Shown piece by piece: positions 12,216-22,914 of a stretch of DNA of 64,000 nucleotides; positions within the stretch are counted from its first letter, which is position 1; the number at the start of each line of letters is the position of its first letter. A program made the position numbers and the translations under genes. The stretch covers positions 310,001-374,000 of the forward strand of contig JAHEWK010000026.1 in NCBI GenBank assembly GCA_020740775.1, written 5' to 3'. The notes below the pieces were generated by a model that was not told the origin of the DNA, did not search any database, and saw nothing but the letters and a program-made list of their open reading frames with translations. Source of the DNA: Ilyonectria destructans. Taxonomy: Eukaryota > Ascomycota > Sordariomycetes > Hypocreales > Nectriaceae.

Positions 12216-12891
12216 GAGGCCCGAACATCCCATGTCCCGGGATGTACAATCCTCGCCGAATCAGTGGGAGATGGTTACGCCCAACTTCCCACAACAGACC
12301 AGATCCCGCGAGTTCCAATTTGTGTATCGCAAGAAATTGCAGTTATTGGACGACCAAAAGTCCTTTCAAGGCTTGGTGGCTGTCAGGAATGTGGCATTCC
12401 ACAAGTCAGTTACATGTCGCTTCACGTTCGACAACTGGAGGACGACCTCGGACGTCGCGGCGGCATACAGCGATGGAAACGCCTCAGACGAAGCTCAGTC
12501 CGGCTACGACTTTTTCGTATTCACGATTCAGCTCTCTGACATGCTCAATCTTGAATCCAAAATTGCGCAATTGTGCGTCTGCTACATGGTCAACGGCCAG
12601 GAGTATTCGGATAACAACTCTGGCCGCAACTTTCAGGTCTGCTTCGTCAAGAAGACTTTGCAGCAAGATGACAATATCCTGGCTCAAGGTGTTCCATTGC
12701 ACTCACGTAATGGGCTCTCCAAGAATATCACGCCGACAAAGCCCACGTCCAGTCCCTTTCGAGGGCTAGACTTCGCAAAATGTTATAACATCAGCGCGTC
12801 GCTTGATGCAACGGTCCGAGCTGCCAAACGGAAGCTCCCAGAAACAACAGCGCGGGGTCCATCAACGCTACAGTTAGCAGTTTCAAGCTGA
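12216..12891 (+). pseudogene. CBM21 (glycogen-targeting PP1 regulatory subunit-like) fragment fused to Helitron
   Basis: The reading frame that carries the last Helitron motif continues without a stop into a domain resembling CBM21, the carbohydrate-binding module of protein phosphatase 1 glycogen-targeting subunits (Gac1/Glc8-like in fungi). Diagnostic pieces are NVAFHKSVTCRFTFDNWRTT, FVFTIQLSDMLNLESK and VNGQEYSDNNSGRNFQV, starting around 12370. The sequence ends at a stop at 12889 after a low-complexity tail. It lacks the RVxF-type N-terminus expected of a full subunit, so it is a gene fragment, probably captured by the Helitron. The exact junction lies near 12210..12260. Whether the fusion is expressed is unknown. 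Confidence 0.75.
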
Positions 12892-12894
12892 CAA

Positions 12895-13140
12895 CTCGTT
12901 CATTTCCCAAAAAGTCGACAAAGTCTGGCATCAGTGCAAGCTGCTCCGAGTCAATCGTTTCCATCTCAATGTACAGTGGCTCCAACAGATACTGCTCCCC
13001 GCGTGTGTTAACATCACACACACCCTTTGGCGACTTCGACATGTACGACAATGTAAACGCAATACCCTTTCGTCAGTATGGGCTATGTTGAAGGGCAGCT
13101 CGAAGGTTACACTTTGCCAGTTACCACCGGCCGTATTCAA
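12895..13140 (-). pseudogene. Unidentified coding fragment, frameshifted
   Basis: Read on the minus strand, AGGNWQSVTFELPFNIAHTD and, one frame away, KSPKGVCDVNTRGEQYLLEP followed by LYIEMETIDSEQLALMPDFV look like one ordinary globular protein broken by a frameshift near 13045. I do not recognise the family. It lies directly beyond the CBM21 fragment in opposite orientation and could be another fragment carried by the same Helitron. Confidence 0.4.
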
Positions 13141-14897
13141 TAGCCCTGTGTGCTACCAGCAGCCCTGTGTGTCCGTGCTACCAGCAGCCCACAGGGCTAC
13201 TGCAAATACAGACACTACGTACTGCTCCTAACCCTTGCCGGCAGGAGCACTGGCTTAGCAAGCAACAGAGAGTGGGTCAGCACAGTGAGCAGAAAGTGAG
13301 CAGAAAGTGAGATGCTTTCCCGAGGAAGTTGCTAGCGAGTGGCAATGCTGAAAACCAATACGAAATCACATTAATTTTATTTGGAGTGGTAGGCAGCTTT
13401 GGACACCCTTGGTACGCTTTCGGCTTTCTGTCGGTTGATCTAACTAGCCGAGGGGGCCAGTTTCGGCTCCCTGTCCGTTGAGCACTTTGGGTCCCTGTCT
13501 GCGTGCCATACCAGGACACCGCCCCCTCACCTCCCGGCGCACCCAGGTCCAATCATTTTTTATAATAATCGTGGCTTAGTTGATTCGATGATTAGTCGCC
13601 AGGCTTCAGCGGCAACACGCACATAGAGGGTCAATTTTCTATTGCCTGAAACGAAGAGAAGGCCACCTGTGGAATGATCCGCGAGACTCAGGAGCTGTGT
13701 GGCTGGAGTGACAGACCTCCTTTCCCGCAACGCTGCGGGACTGGCCATCGCAGTTAAGGAGTACGACTCGAGACATGCGCTGCAGAGCTTGTCAGCAAGG
13801 GTGGCTGGTTCATCATGACCCGACAGAGCTGGCCCAATCGTACGGCAACGGCCTTGGGAGTCTCAGACAGCAAAAAGAAAAAGAAAAAAAAAGCCACGAG
13901 ATCTCAGAGTGTATCGATGCACAAGGTTAGATATATGTAGAACAAATAACAGAGGAAGAGGAAGTGTCGAGGACAACCGAGTGAGGCAATGGCCTGGCTC
14001 AGTGAGCCAGTTCGCAAGAGTCTCAGGCCCAGCCAGCCCCGACCCATTGAACAGGTTTTGGTGGCTGACTGAGTGGGGCAGTCAGGATGAGAGGATGAGC
14101 GGGAGCCATTTCCGAACTCAAGAGTTCGCATTTCTTCCTGGATCCGCCTGGGAGGGCCCGATGCAACGTTTGCTAAAGAGACTTGGGGTATAGTAACAAC
14201 GTTTATTTGGTGTTTTTTTCACCTTATTCAATAACTATCCTAAGATAGATAAAAGCAACACAGTAGATATCACACAGTAATTAACACAATAAGATGCTAT
14301 ACCCAGCACCAGAAAACACAATAAAGATCAACGGTTGAGCACAGTTTTTTTGGTCTGCACCGATGTCAAACCTTGAGCCTGTCTTTGCAACCTGTCTGGT
14401 TCCCTCTCTCTGACCCTGATAGCCATTCTTGAAAAGCTTGTCCTCAACCACAGCATATATAAAACCCTAGCCGTCTCCCGTCATTGGGGGGAAAGGAAAC
14501 ATGTGCTGGGATGGTTTGGGTTACGGAAAAGTTAGAATGGGAGCAAAAGGTAGATGGGGTCGGGTACGATGCAAAGCTTGATAAAAATGAAGCTTAAATC
14601 AACCAGGCTCGAGATGTGAAGTCAATGCGCGACACAACACAATAAATAAAACACAGTAATTCTTCCTCAACGAGGGACATTATGTCTCCTCGTCGAGGGA
14701 AACAAACGTTTATAAATACTATGTACAGCGCCCTTCCAGCCCTCCGTCAAGGCATTAACCCTATGCGTTAGAACATGACTGCGCTTCCTTCATTACCCCA
14801 GAAACGTGACAGAACCAGAGAATTTTGCTAGGGCCACTCAGCGTCTCATGCGTAGATGTGACCAGCCGAGCGATCGCTATAACGCGGATGTCTACAT
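13141..14897. other. Gene-free region
   Basis: No recognisable gene. A short duplicated phrase (GCTACCAGCAGCCC) occurs twice within 13150..13195. AT-rich low-complexity sequence is frequent between 14190 and 14760. Small open frames around 13280..13750 and 13909..14193 have no recognisable motifs. Confidence 0.35.
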
Positions 14898-15070
14898 TGT
14901 CGGCGAAATCATCGACATTATTATCAAATATTAGGGTGAAAAATTATGTATTCTGTGTCCGCCCCCTCTGTCTTGAGGTTTTAGGGCAAGCTTTATATAC
15001 CCTTTCTCTTCTGTATAGAATCAGCTAGAAGCTGATTGCTAAGCCTCGTGGCAATAGGTGGCAATAGGTG
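14898..15070. repeat. LTR-like dispersed repeat, copy A
   Basis: Shares an ~85-bp block with 22794..22880, including GCAAGCTTTATATACC and GAATCAGCTAGAAGCTG followed by CTAAGCC..GTGGCAA. Both copies are preceded 75-85 bp upstream by TGTCGG, as expected for the start of a retrotransposon LTR. The 3' end is unclear; a GGCAATAGGT unit is repeated there. No internal retrotransposon coding lies nearby, so it would be a solo LTR. Confidence 0.5.
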
Positions 15071-15593
15071 GCAACTTTCGCCTCTGACGTATCTGACAAT
15101 TATGACTATAACTCCACTAATGACCCTTTGTTTCCCACTCCTCTCATTGAGATTGTGAGGAAACTCATTCCAGGCACTTGCTGTTCGCTGACTCTCTCAG
15201 GAGCAAGCCTATCCGTTGGCTATTAGGACAACGCCAGCCAGCTTCCAGCAGTCCCGGGCTAACACACCCCTGCCACTCATTCCCAATCCAACAACTGGTC
15301 AATCGGGTTCAGAGGAGGATGAAGATGACCAAGCAAGATTAGACAATAGAGAATAAGTTGACAGCAGTGACTGGCTTCATTGAGCGAGCGATCTTGCGAT
15401 ACGTTCAGTCTGAGAAGACCGCAATAAGCTCTTCCACCATTATTTCAGCCAATAGAGACACACCTTAACAAACTCGCCTGCAAGGATTGTAGCTGTCTGG
15501 TGAAAATGTCTCTTTTGTCCTTTTGCAGCGTCCGTTTTCTCTGGACAAATCAATCCCTCGGCCCCAAATCATCACCAACATCAACCAGAAAGT

Positions 15594-18571
15594 CAAGGAT
15601 GCAAACCACTCAATTCAATCAACTGAATGCCTCAGTTGCGTTGAATTGACCTGATCAACGGTTGTCTCCAGTGGAGTTGATCAATTCCGGGTCAAATTGA
15701 GTTGAATGTCCACCAGTTGAAGTAAGTTTACCTCTAGGCGCACCTATTCCCACTCTCGCTCTTCCGCCGCTGTTTCTTCGGATTTCCTTGTTATCCATGA
15801 TGTATCCTCCGCCTCCTCGTCGCCACTCATGTTCTCAACAGGAAGAAGCAATACATCCAGATCGTCGATCACCCCAGCCCGTAACCATGACCGCAATACT
15901 TGACACATCCCTATAATATCAGCATCAAGCCGACTTCGTAGAGGAGTCACCATCCGCCCTGCCGCTGCGAATAACCTCTCACACTCTGCTGACATCGGCT
16001 GAATCGTAAGGAAGTCCAGCGCCATTCGTGAAAGACGAGGATACCGTCGTCTGCGCTCATGCCAATACGACATTGGGTCTCTAACGTCGTTGTCCCCGTC
16101 CTCCCACGACGACTGCCATAATTCGAGCTCGTCGATGTCCTCATCGATGAGGTCAGGCGAAGAAGCTTCCCCTTTCACCACACCGCATCCGGAGACCGTT
16201 CGAGTGCGCTCACAATACGCTTGGAATGGGTTGTAGTACTTCCGCTGCCGCTTCGCGACTGGTTCGTTAGCCACGGGACTTCGTACCATTTGCAGGTGAC
16301 GATATTCCGTCTCCCACACTTCCCGAACCATTTGCTTCGCCTTCGTAACCCATTTCGTGTTATCCTTCCACTCGTTCTCGAAATATCCCCATCGGAAAGC
16401 CGGGTGCAACGCTAAAGCTGTATAATAGATCGGTGTCTCGTCCAGCCCGCTGTAGTACTTATTGAGCTTTTCCCAGCCCAAATTGATGTTGATCCTGAAG
16501 TGCTCCGGGTCGGGTATCTCGGACGCAAGCTGCTTATAGTCCTCGAGGACCTCCAAAAGGAACTCGAATCCCTGGATAACCTCCCATACATTCCCATAAG
16601 AGCCAACCCACCCTCCCTTCCGCTTGCGCTGCTGACCGTCGCCTTCTAGAGTCTTGACAGCATCCTCGTAGAACCCCAAAAGCTTGGCCAGGTGTTCGAG
16701 GACGTCCCAGTCATTAGCCGTAAGCTGGTTTTCCTCCAGGCAAATACGGGGCTCCTTGGCTGACTTCCTGAGATTGCCTGTCCTCTTCGACCTATTATCC
16801 TGCTCCCATTGTTGACGATGCTTCAAAATGAGCTGTTCGAGAAATGGGCGAAGAGCGATGGCGCGCCTGATCATATATAGTTGGGAAAGCCACCGGGTAT
16901 CGTTATCTATAATCAAATCAAGTGGCTTCCTCGCTCTGATCCTGGCTTCCGAAGACATGTCGAATTCGGAACGCTGTATACTCCGCAGCAGATAAGTAAG
17001 CTGGTCCGACCTTCTTACGTCAACCACGAGGTTGTGCAGCTTTCCGACAGGTCCTTTGCGCCGCCAAAGTGTGTGCTCTGCCTCGGACAAGGCCGCTGCG
17101 CCTGACAACTGCTCCTCGAAAGCCTCAACGTTATGGCCAAATAGCAGTGCTTTGGCAGAGAGATTTAGAGTATGGCCAAAGCAGCGGCCACGCCTCGTCG
17201 ATCCGACAAACCCAAGCTCGCCACCAATTACCTCCATCGCTCTGTCGTTGCTTTCTGCATTGTCCAGCGTGAAGTACCCAATCCTATCCTGGATCCCATA
17301 GGCGTCAAGGACATCAAGTATTTCGGCCGCAATGTTGTGCCCAAAATGGTGCGTTCGTAGTTCAGGGACGCCAAGCACCAGCTTGCGCGGCTGGCTGTTC
17401 TCGTCCCGAAAGAAACAAGTAATCCCATACAGGCTGTGCCTGTTTCCTGACTTCCACCCGTCAAACGAGACGTGAATCAGGCCGCGCGACTGCTTCAACA
17501 CCGCTATAACCTTATCCTTGTGTGTTTCGTAGGTTGAGAGAACCTTGTGGCGGATGGTTGTCCTGGTGATGTTCGCATCGGTGATCTTGACAAGTTGGTT
17601 GAGGTATTCGAATATTCTGCGTAGTCTTCCCTGCTCACAGACGCTAAATGAGTGGTTCTCCTCGATGATCCATTCGAGCAGAAGACGCTGGAAGTGCTTG
17701 CGGTCGAAGCCCTTAACAAGACTATTCGCAATGTCTCGTTCTCGTGGAACCCTAACATCGAGCTTTATCACATCAGCAATGGACCTCTGATCCTTGGTCT
17801 TTAACTTCTCTGCTTTCTTCTGGGCCGCTGATTTCGTTGCTTCAGCAGGAGCGCATATTCCGTGGCCCTTGAATAGATGAGCATTCGCGTTCTGAATGCC
17901 CTTCTCTGCAAAGCTTCTAGGCCTTGGACTCTTGTTTTGGATGCAGCGTTTGCAGACCCATCGGCGGCTGCCATTGGAATTCTGAACATCGTACCCAAAA
18001 TTCCATACCCAAGATGACGTATCACGAGCGCGTTGTGACCACGCATAGTCGGGGAAATAGCGCCAGAGATATTGATGTTCTGGATCTTGAGGTGTTTCTG
18101 ATCGCGCGCTGGGAGTAGGCGTTGCTAAGAGAGCTGCTACAGGCGTCTTGCTGGAGAGCGTCTCGATTTCATCGTCCGTCGAAGGCATGGCAGGTTCCAT
18201 TTCGTCTGATACACACATGTTCGGCCTTGGTGTCGCAACGCGGAGCTGCGCAGCCCCCTGAGACGCGATCGCGAGTCGCGTTTGTTTTCTGAGCATTACC
18301 TTAACTATCTTGGGCTTAGTGTGAATCGAGAGGGTGAAGTACAGGGACTACTAGCGGCTTTAATCGTTGAAACGGGCCCCAGGCCATGACGCCAAAGTAC
18401 TGACAGCAAAAACGCCTACCCTAAATCAACGTTTTCAATCCATTCAATCAACTGAACATCAAAATGGATTGACGTATTAGATAATCAAGTCTGATATTGA
18501 TTGAGTTGAATTGACGTCGATGGTCAATCTAGTCAACGCGGTTGAATAGCGTTGAGTGGTTTGCATCCTTG
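15594..18571 (-). mobile_element. Complete hAT transposon (hAT-1)
   Basis: 2978 bp bounded by perfect 20-bp inverted repeats: CAAGGATGCAAACCACTCAA at 15594..15613 and its complement at 18552..18571. The flanks are CAGAAAGT (15586..15593) and CAGAAAGC (18572..18579), a 7/8 match to the 8-bp duplication expected for hAT. The subterminal 100 bp at both ends are rich in GTTGAATTGA/TCAATTCAAC-like words, typical of transposase binding sites. A single long transposase frame fills the interior. It looks recent and possibly autonomous. Confidence 0.93.
15744..18296 (-). CDS. hAT-family transposase
   Basis: Uninterrupted 850-residue frame. N-terminal BED-like zinc finger around residues 110-155 (WVCKRCIQNK ... 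NAHLFKGH, C-x2-C ... H-x4-H). The RNase H-like catalytic core includes HVSFDGWKSGNRHSLYG and YFTLDNAESNDRAM, with the acidic residues expected of hAT enzymes. The C-terminal dimerisation domain is well preserved (RLSRMALDFLTIQPMSAECERLFAAAGRMV). The tail is acidic. No stops or frameshifts. It would catalyse cut-and-paste movement of the element that carries it. Confidence 0.93.
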   Translation of the reverse strand: MLRKQTRLAIASQGAAQLRVATPRPNMCVSDEMEPAMPSTDDEIETLSSKTPVAALLATPTPSARSETPQDPEHQYLWRYFPDYAWSQRARDTSSWVWNFGYDVQNSNGSRRWVCKRCIQNKSPRPRSFAEKGIQNANAHLFKGHGICAPAEATKSAAQKKAEKLKTKDQRSIADVIKLDVRVPRERDIANSLVKGFDRKHFQRLLLEWIIEENHSFSVCEQGRLRRIFEYLNQLVKITDANITRTTIRHKVLSTYETHKDKVIAVLKQSRGLIHVSFDGWKSGNRHSLYGITCFFRDENSQPRKLVLGVPELRTHHFGHNIAAEILDVLDAYGIQDRIGYFTLDNAESNDRAMEVIGGELGFVGSTRRGRCFGHTLNLSAKALLFGHNVEAFEEQLSGAAALSEAEHTLWRRKGPVGKLHNLVVDVRRSDQLTYLLRSIQRSEFDMSSEARIRARKPLDLIIDNDTRWLSQLYMIRRAIALRPFLEQLILKHRQQWEQDNRSKRTGNLRKSAKEPRICLEENQLTANDWDVLEHLAKLLGFYEDAVKTLEGDGQQRKRKGGWVGSYGNVWEVIQGFEFLLEVLEDYKQLASEIPDPEHFRININLGWEKLNKYYSGLDETPIYYTALALHPAFRWGYFENEWKDNTKWVTKAKQMVREVWETEYRHLQMVRSPVANEPVAKRQRKYYNPFQAYCERTRTVSGCGVVKGEASSPDLIDEDIDELELWQSSWEDGDNDVRDPMSYWHERRRRYPRLSRMALDFLTIQPMSAECERLFAAAGRMVTPLRSRLDADIIGMCQVLRSWLRAGVIDDLDVLLLPVENMSGDEEAEDTSWITRKSEETAAEEREWE

Positions 18572-18579
18572 CAGAAAGC

Positions 18580-19182
18580 TCCAGTTGATACATCTTTTCT
18601 CACCATCACCCTCAAAACGGTCGTCGATCTGGTCCCGGCCACAGCTGCTCATGTACTTTACTTTATCTCGAGGTACAAGCGCCTTCAAAACGGGGCAGGA
18701 TCAGAGCGCAACCACGGACATGCCAGAAGCTCCACACTCGATATACCTCATGTACACTCCCGACAACCTGGCAGCCGCATTCAAGCGAAGATGGTGACCT
18801 CTGCCTCCTGTGCCCCTCAAGTCTCTCCCTCACTCGCACGATGCCTCAACGTCCTGTCCACTCTATCTAAGTCAACGTCAAGGTGTTCACGATCCCCGAG
18901 CTGTCAACCGGCCCCGTTCCGTCGTGTCCACAAGCCGTTGCAAAGGTGCAAAAATGTGGACGCTCCTACAAAATCTCTGTCCCGGACCGCTCTGCCACGA
19001 AACTACACCCAAACCACATCTTCCACGTCAAACAACCTCCGCGTATTAGATTTTACTCGGCGTCTATCCAAACAATCGATACGAACCGGAACGAGTTTAT
19101 ACCATCATATCTCAGATATCTGACAACACACACTGGCCAGGCAGTGTTTGTCTCGCACAAAACAGAATTGAGATCGCGTTGA
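18580..19182 (+). pseudogene. Possible host coding sequence interrupted by hAT-1
   Basis: If hAT-1 and one target copy are removed, the left flank (15531..15593, after an intron-like TTTTGCAG) and right flank join in one open frame running SLDKSIPRPQIITNINQ into KAPVDTSFLTITLKTVVDL. Further open segments follow in shifting frames to 19182 (for example KVFTIPELSTGPVPSC). I do not recognise the protein, and shifting frames suggest a relic or unspliced gene. The case rests only on frame continuity. Confidence 0.25.
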
Positions 19183-19977
19183 CGTGCAGCTCCAGGGTAG
19201 CTGATGCAACATCAGCCTGTAACACAAGTCGCACTCCTCAACCAACAAACACGATGCGGGAAAAGTGAGACAGACATATGAGCCGTCAACGCCGCGAGCG
19301 ATAATCACCTTACTAGGATGGAAAGGAAGAAAGGAAAACATTACTGATCAGAAGATCTCTCATTTCTCTCTAAGATGAGATGAACTTCATCCTGACTAGT
19401 CTTTGTAAGAGCCATGTAGTCACCTACAGCACCTACATTCGAAACAAGACCGTCATTTGTCATGGCCTGATTTATCTGCATCGTCGCGAGATGGTCACAT
19501 CTTTGTTATGCTACTCCTCAAATGGGAAACGCTCATACTGGCTAATGCCAAGCGTGCCCCCCTGATACTGATGTGAAATTACGCCAGTGCGCTAGCGGGT
19601 TTCAAGGGATCCTTGACCCTGGGGCCCTTGCGTGGGAAACAAAAAGTTGGCGTCGTTGAGGAGCTGGGGTGGCGTTTTTTTATTAATTTGGATCACTTGT
19701 TAGTTTGTTGGAACCGTCTTTTTTAGCATGTTGAATGAATATTGGTTTTTCTTCTTTGAAAGGCTGGCGTGATGATGGTGAAGCAAGATCTAATTTACGA
19801 CGTACAGTAGACAGTAGGTAGGCAGTTGTGAAAGCATCATCTACATATGCAGGTACACAACAATCCCGTATAAGATAGAGCCCGCTTTTTATTTTGATAT
19901 GAAATGGGACTCTTCCCCGTCCAAAAGGTGAGCAAAGCGGGCGCGTCTTTGCGCGGGAGATCTCTCGGCCACCTATC
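19183..19977. other. Gene-free region
   Basis: No gene recognised. It presumably contains the promoter of the SANT-like gene that starts at 19978. Confidence 0.3.
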
Positions 19978-21001
19978 ATGGACCGACATGACTATGGTGT
20001 CAACAAAGCCCGAAAGGTTTCATCTACTGGCGGCGGACGTGCTTGGAGCGAAGACGAGGCAAGTTGGATATCAATTGACATATGGAACCTCGTCACTAAC
20101 ACGCCTGATATAGGAGCAATATCTTCTTCAAACTCGACTCCAGAGGATGCCCTACAAGTACATTGCGGCACATCTCAAGAAGACGGAGCTGGCATGCCGA
20201 GTTCACTATCATCAGCTCTCACACGGCAGCAACCGACGCAAGTGTGCTGCCTCGTGCTCGTCTGCTGGCACCAACGATCACTCCCCGGCCATGGTTCCCA
20301 GAGCTCCTAGCCCAGCCCTCGAAAGCGTGTCTCGCTCAGCCTCGCCACTGGGAAGTTCGGCCAGCTACAGCCCGCCGCTGTCGCACAACGCCAACTTCAT
20401 CCAGCTCCCCAGCATCGTGACATCTGAAGAGGTGCCCCGGCTGCCCGCCATTCTCCCCAAGCCTTCTTCCATGTCTCTACCCCCCCACACCGCTTCTTCC
20501 CAGACGTATGCCTCGCCGGCCGCGGATAACCACGTCCCTATCCATCCTCCGGCTCCCTTCCACCGTGGCCCTCACACTCACCACCGGACCACTTCTCTTC
20601 GCCTCGACTGCCCGGGTCTTCCCCCGCCGCCCCCGACGATGCCCGCTCACAACGCTGCCCACGTCGACCTCTCCCGCCTGCACTCCATCTACGCAGCCCA
20701 CCGCAACTCATTCTGGACCGCCATTGCCAACGAGTACGGACCCAACGTCTCGCCGACCACTCTCGAGCAGGCCTGGAAGACGGGCATGTGCTGCAGCCAG
20801 ACTGCGGCCGTCACGCCCATCACGCCCATCTCGAGCCCTGGTAACGGCGAGAGGGAGCAGCAGCATCAGAGCAAGGGCCAGGACAAGACGCGCGTCTCGT
20901 CGATCTTGGGCATCGACGCTGATCCCCGGACTGCTCGCGATAGAGATATCGTGAGGAGGATGGAGGAGGAGCGCTTTGGCGTGATGCAGCCCACCCACTA
21001 A
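19978..21001 (+). CDS. SANT/Myb-like domain protein
   Basis: Two exons, 19978..20058 and 20114..21001 (322 residues). The intron 20059..20113 begins GCAAGT and ends ATAG with a CACTAAC branch-like site, so it is a GC-AG intron; splicing it joins AWSEDE to EQYLLQTRLQRMPYKYIAAH, which completes a single Myb/SANT-like helix-turn-helix continuing KKTELACRVHYHQLSHG. The remainder is serine- and proline-rich and disordered, ending in a charged helix (ARDRDIVRRMEEERFG). This matches a conserved but uncharacterised fungal Myb-like family, probably a nuclear DNA-binding regulator. Without splicing the domain would be truncated. Confidence 0.82.
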
Positions 21002-21296
21002 GCTCACTTGACCCGTGGCCTTTCTCCCGTGTACTATATACGTCTACTTTCTCGTTGCATCCATTCTCTCATTCTCACCCTGTCGACCTTGGACCTGGCA
21101 GGTCTCCTTTTGGGGAAGTCACCATGCATTGTCCGCAACGAATTGCTAGGCTTAGGAACTAAAATGTAATTGAGAACTCTTTCGGAGACGAGCTATGGGA
21201 ATTTCTATGTCCATAGCCCTGTGTCCCCGTGACCCCCATGGATGCTTGGGCCAGTGTCGAACAACCCCGATCCGAGCCGTGCACCCAGGAGTTTGA

Positions 21297-21640
21297 CTAT
21301 GATATCAGCAGCCTGTTCGCCATCCTTGGCCCATAGCGTCTCTGATGCCATCCATACCCACCAGGATGAATGATATCCGACAGATCCACGAGAACTCCGC
21401 TCTTCCAGTTCCTTGCAGCAGGGGGGTTAGTGTGACTGAAGCCGGCGAGCCAAAAGAAATTGGCCACTTCCTCGACAACAGCCGGGCGGTTTTCACCTTC
21501 CTCGACATATTCGTACACAATTGCAATACACTCCTTGTCCGCCGACATAGCACGGGGAATCTTGCCGACGCGGAGACTCGGCGCCCTCAGTTTCGCAGGT
21601 AACTTCCGGAATACCTGGCCACTGAGCCTTAGCCAGCCGT
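21297..21640 (-). pseudogene. Fungal kinase/phosphotransferase-like C-terminal relic
   Basis: Minus-strand translation reads ECIAIVYEYVEEGENRPAVV then FFWLAGFSHTN and ARNWKSGVLVDLSDIIHPGG, preceded by KLRAPSLRVGKIPRAM in the same direction. This resembles the C-terminal part of uncharacterised fungal proteins of the protein-kinase-like fold. Only about 110 residues survive and no N-terminal lobe is recognisable upstream, so it is a fragment. Confidence 0.4.
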
Positions 21641-22099
21641 AGCACTTCCTTATGCGTGGGATTGACGATATTGCTTTGACTTCTAATCATCCAGTAGATG
21701 GATGCAATCGGCGACCTTCGTTGGAAAAGGCACGGAGGTTGGCCACAGCCTCATCCTTAGTTCTTGGGTTGGCGTTCACCAGGATTGGAGTGGCCGCTAT
21801 AGCGTACGGTCGCACATTACCACATGGGTGACAAAACCATGTACGAAAATGACAGGTGCTATTTCGCACATAGGCTTTCGGCGTTTTTATATGGGGCTAC
21901 AGTATTGATATGATAGCGCACTGTTTTCAATGTAGCAGAGCTGATGCCATACCAAGCGGTGCTGATGCCATTCCATCGGCGCCGAGGCTCCGATAATGCC
22001 GGTTCAGAGGGGGCGGGATATTGCAGCTGGAAGCCTTGGAAGGAGGTATGAACTCCGACCTCTACCACGATCTCGAACCCCTGGTCTGCGTCTCGCACA

Positions 22100-22724
22100 A
22101 TGCCGAGACCCCGTAAGGACTTGGAGCGCGTCAAGGACTGGATCCTCGAGCAGCGGCGAGAAGGACTATCCATTGGCACTATATGTGCCCATCTCCGCGA
22201 CGATGGGCACGTACTCGACGTCAGAACCCTGAAAAGGAGGTTAGCGGAATGGGGTGCCCAGGAGTACTCCCCCCTTCACTCAAAGATTGATACCAACATC
22301 TTCGTCGAGCTGATCAAAGGCTACTTCTACCGATACGGATATAGCGACACTTCCATCGTCCGTGATCTCAAGCGACGCGGCATCGAGATCTCCGAGCGGA
22401 CTGTACAGGAGTATCGTCTGAAGTACGGCATGAAGTGGCGCTTCCGAGATCTGGCTGAACGACAGGAGCCGGCGTCCTTGTCGGCCAGAATACCTTATAT
22501 CGCGAGTACCAAACGAACCTAGAGTGGACGAAGCGGGCCGAACAAAGACGCCTTGCTGATTGGAAGCACCGGAAGAACTTCCAGGTTCCTGGGCCTAACT
22601 TCATGTGGTCTCTCGATGGGTACGAGAAGCTCAAGAACTTCAGCTTCTCTATCTACGCCTGTATCGACACATACTCAAGAGCCATCATCTGGATATATAT
22701 CAGCAGGGGGAACATGTCGGAAAG
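22100..22724 (+). pseudogene. Truncated integrase-core transposase, related to 57500..59144
   Basis: Starts MPRPRKDLERVKDWIL with a helix-turn-helix region, then SERTVQEYRLKYGMKWRFRD, then (after a frameshift near 22500) PGPNFMWSLDGYEKLKNFSF and ACIDTYSRAIIWIYIS. The order and motifs match the intact integrase-core gene at 57500 (FIWSIDAHDKLKAWGFEIYA, SIDAYSRYITWFYIG), but it stops shortly after the second motif, where an LTR-like repeat begins at about 22715. The third catalytic acid and the C-terminus are lost. Confidence 0.75.
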
Positions 22725-22905
22725 CTAGCGTAGCACTCTGATATTAATCGTGTATATTATATTGTACATTTTTATTCTCCTCCTCTCTTCTTATTCTGAG
22801 GTATCAGAGCAAGCTTTATATACCTGTTCTGTGCTGTGTAGAATCAGCTAGAAGCTGCTTCCTAAGCCTTGTGGCAAAGTGCTAGGCAACTGATCACATG
22901 ACCCA
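22715..22905. repeat. LTR-like dispersed repeat, copy B
   Basis: Begins TGTCGGAAAGC and contains the block GCAAGCTTTATATACC...GAATCAGCTAGAAGCTG shared with copy A at 14898..15070. It lies exactly between the broken integrase-like gene and a 5'-truncated pogo transposase, consistent with a solo LTR or truncated retroelement. The right end is uncertain. Confidence 0.5.
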
Positions 22906-22914
22906 CCCGGTCTG

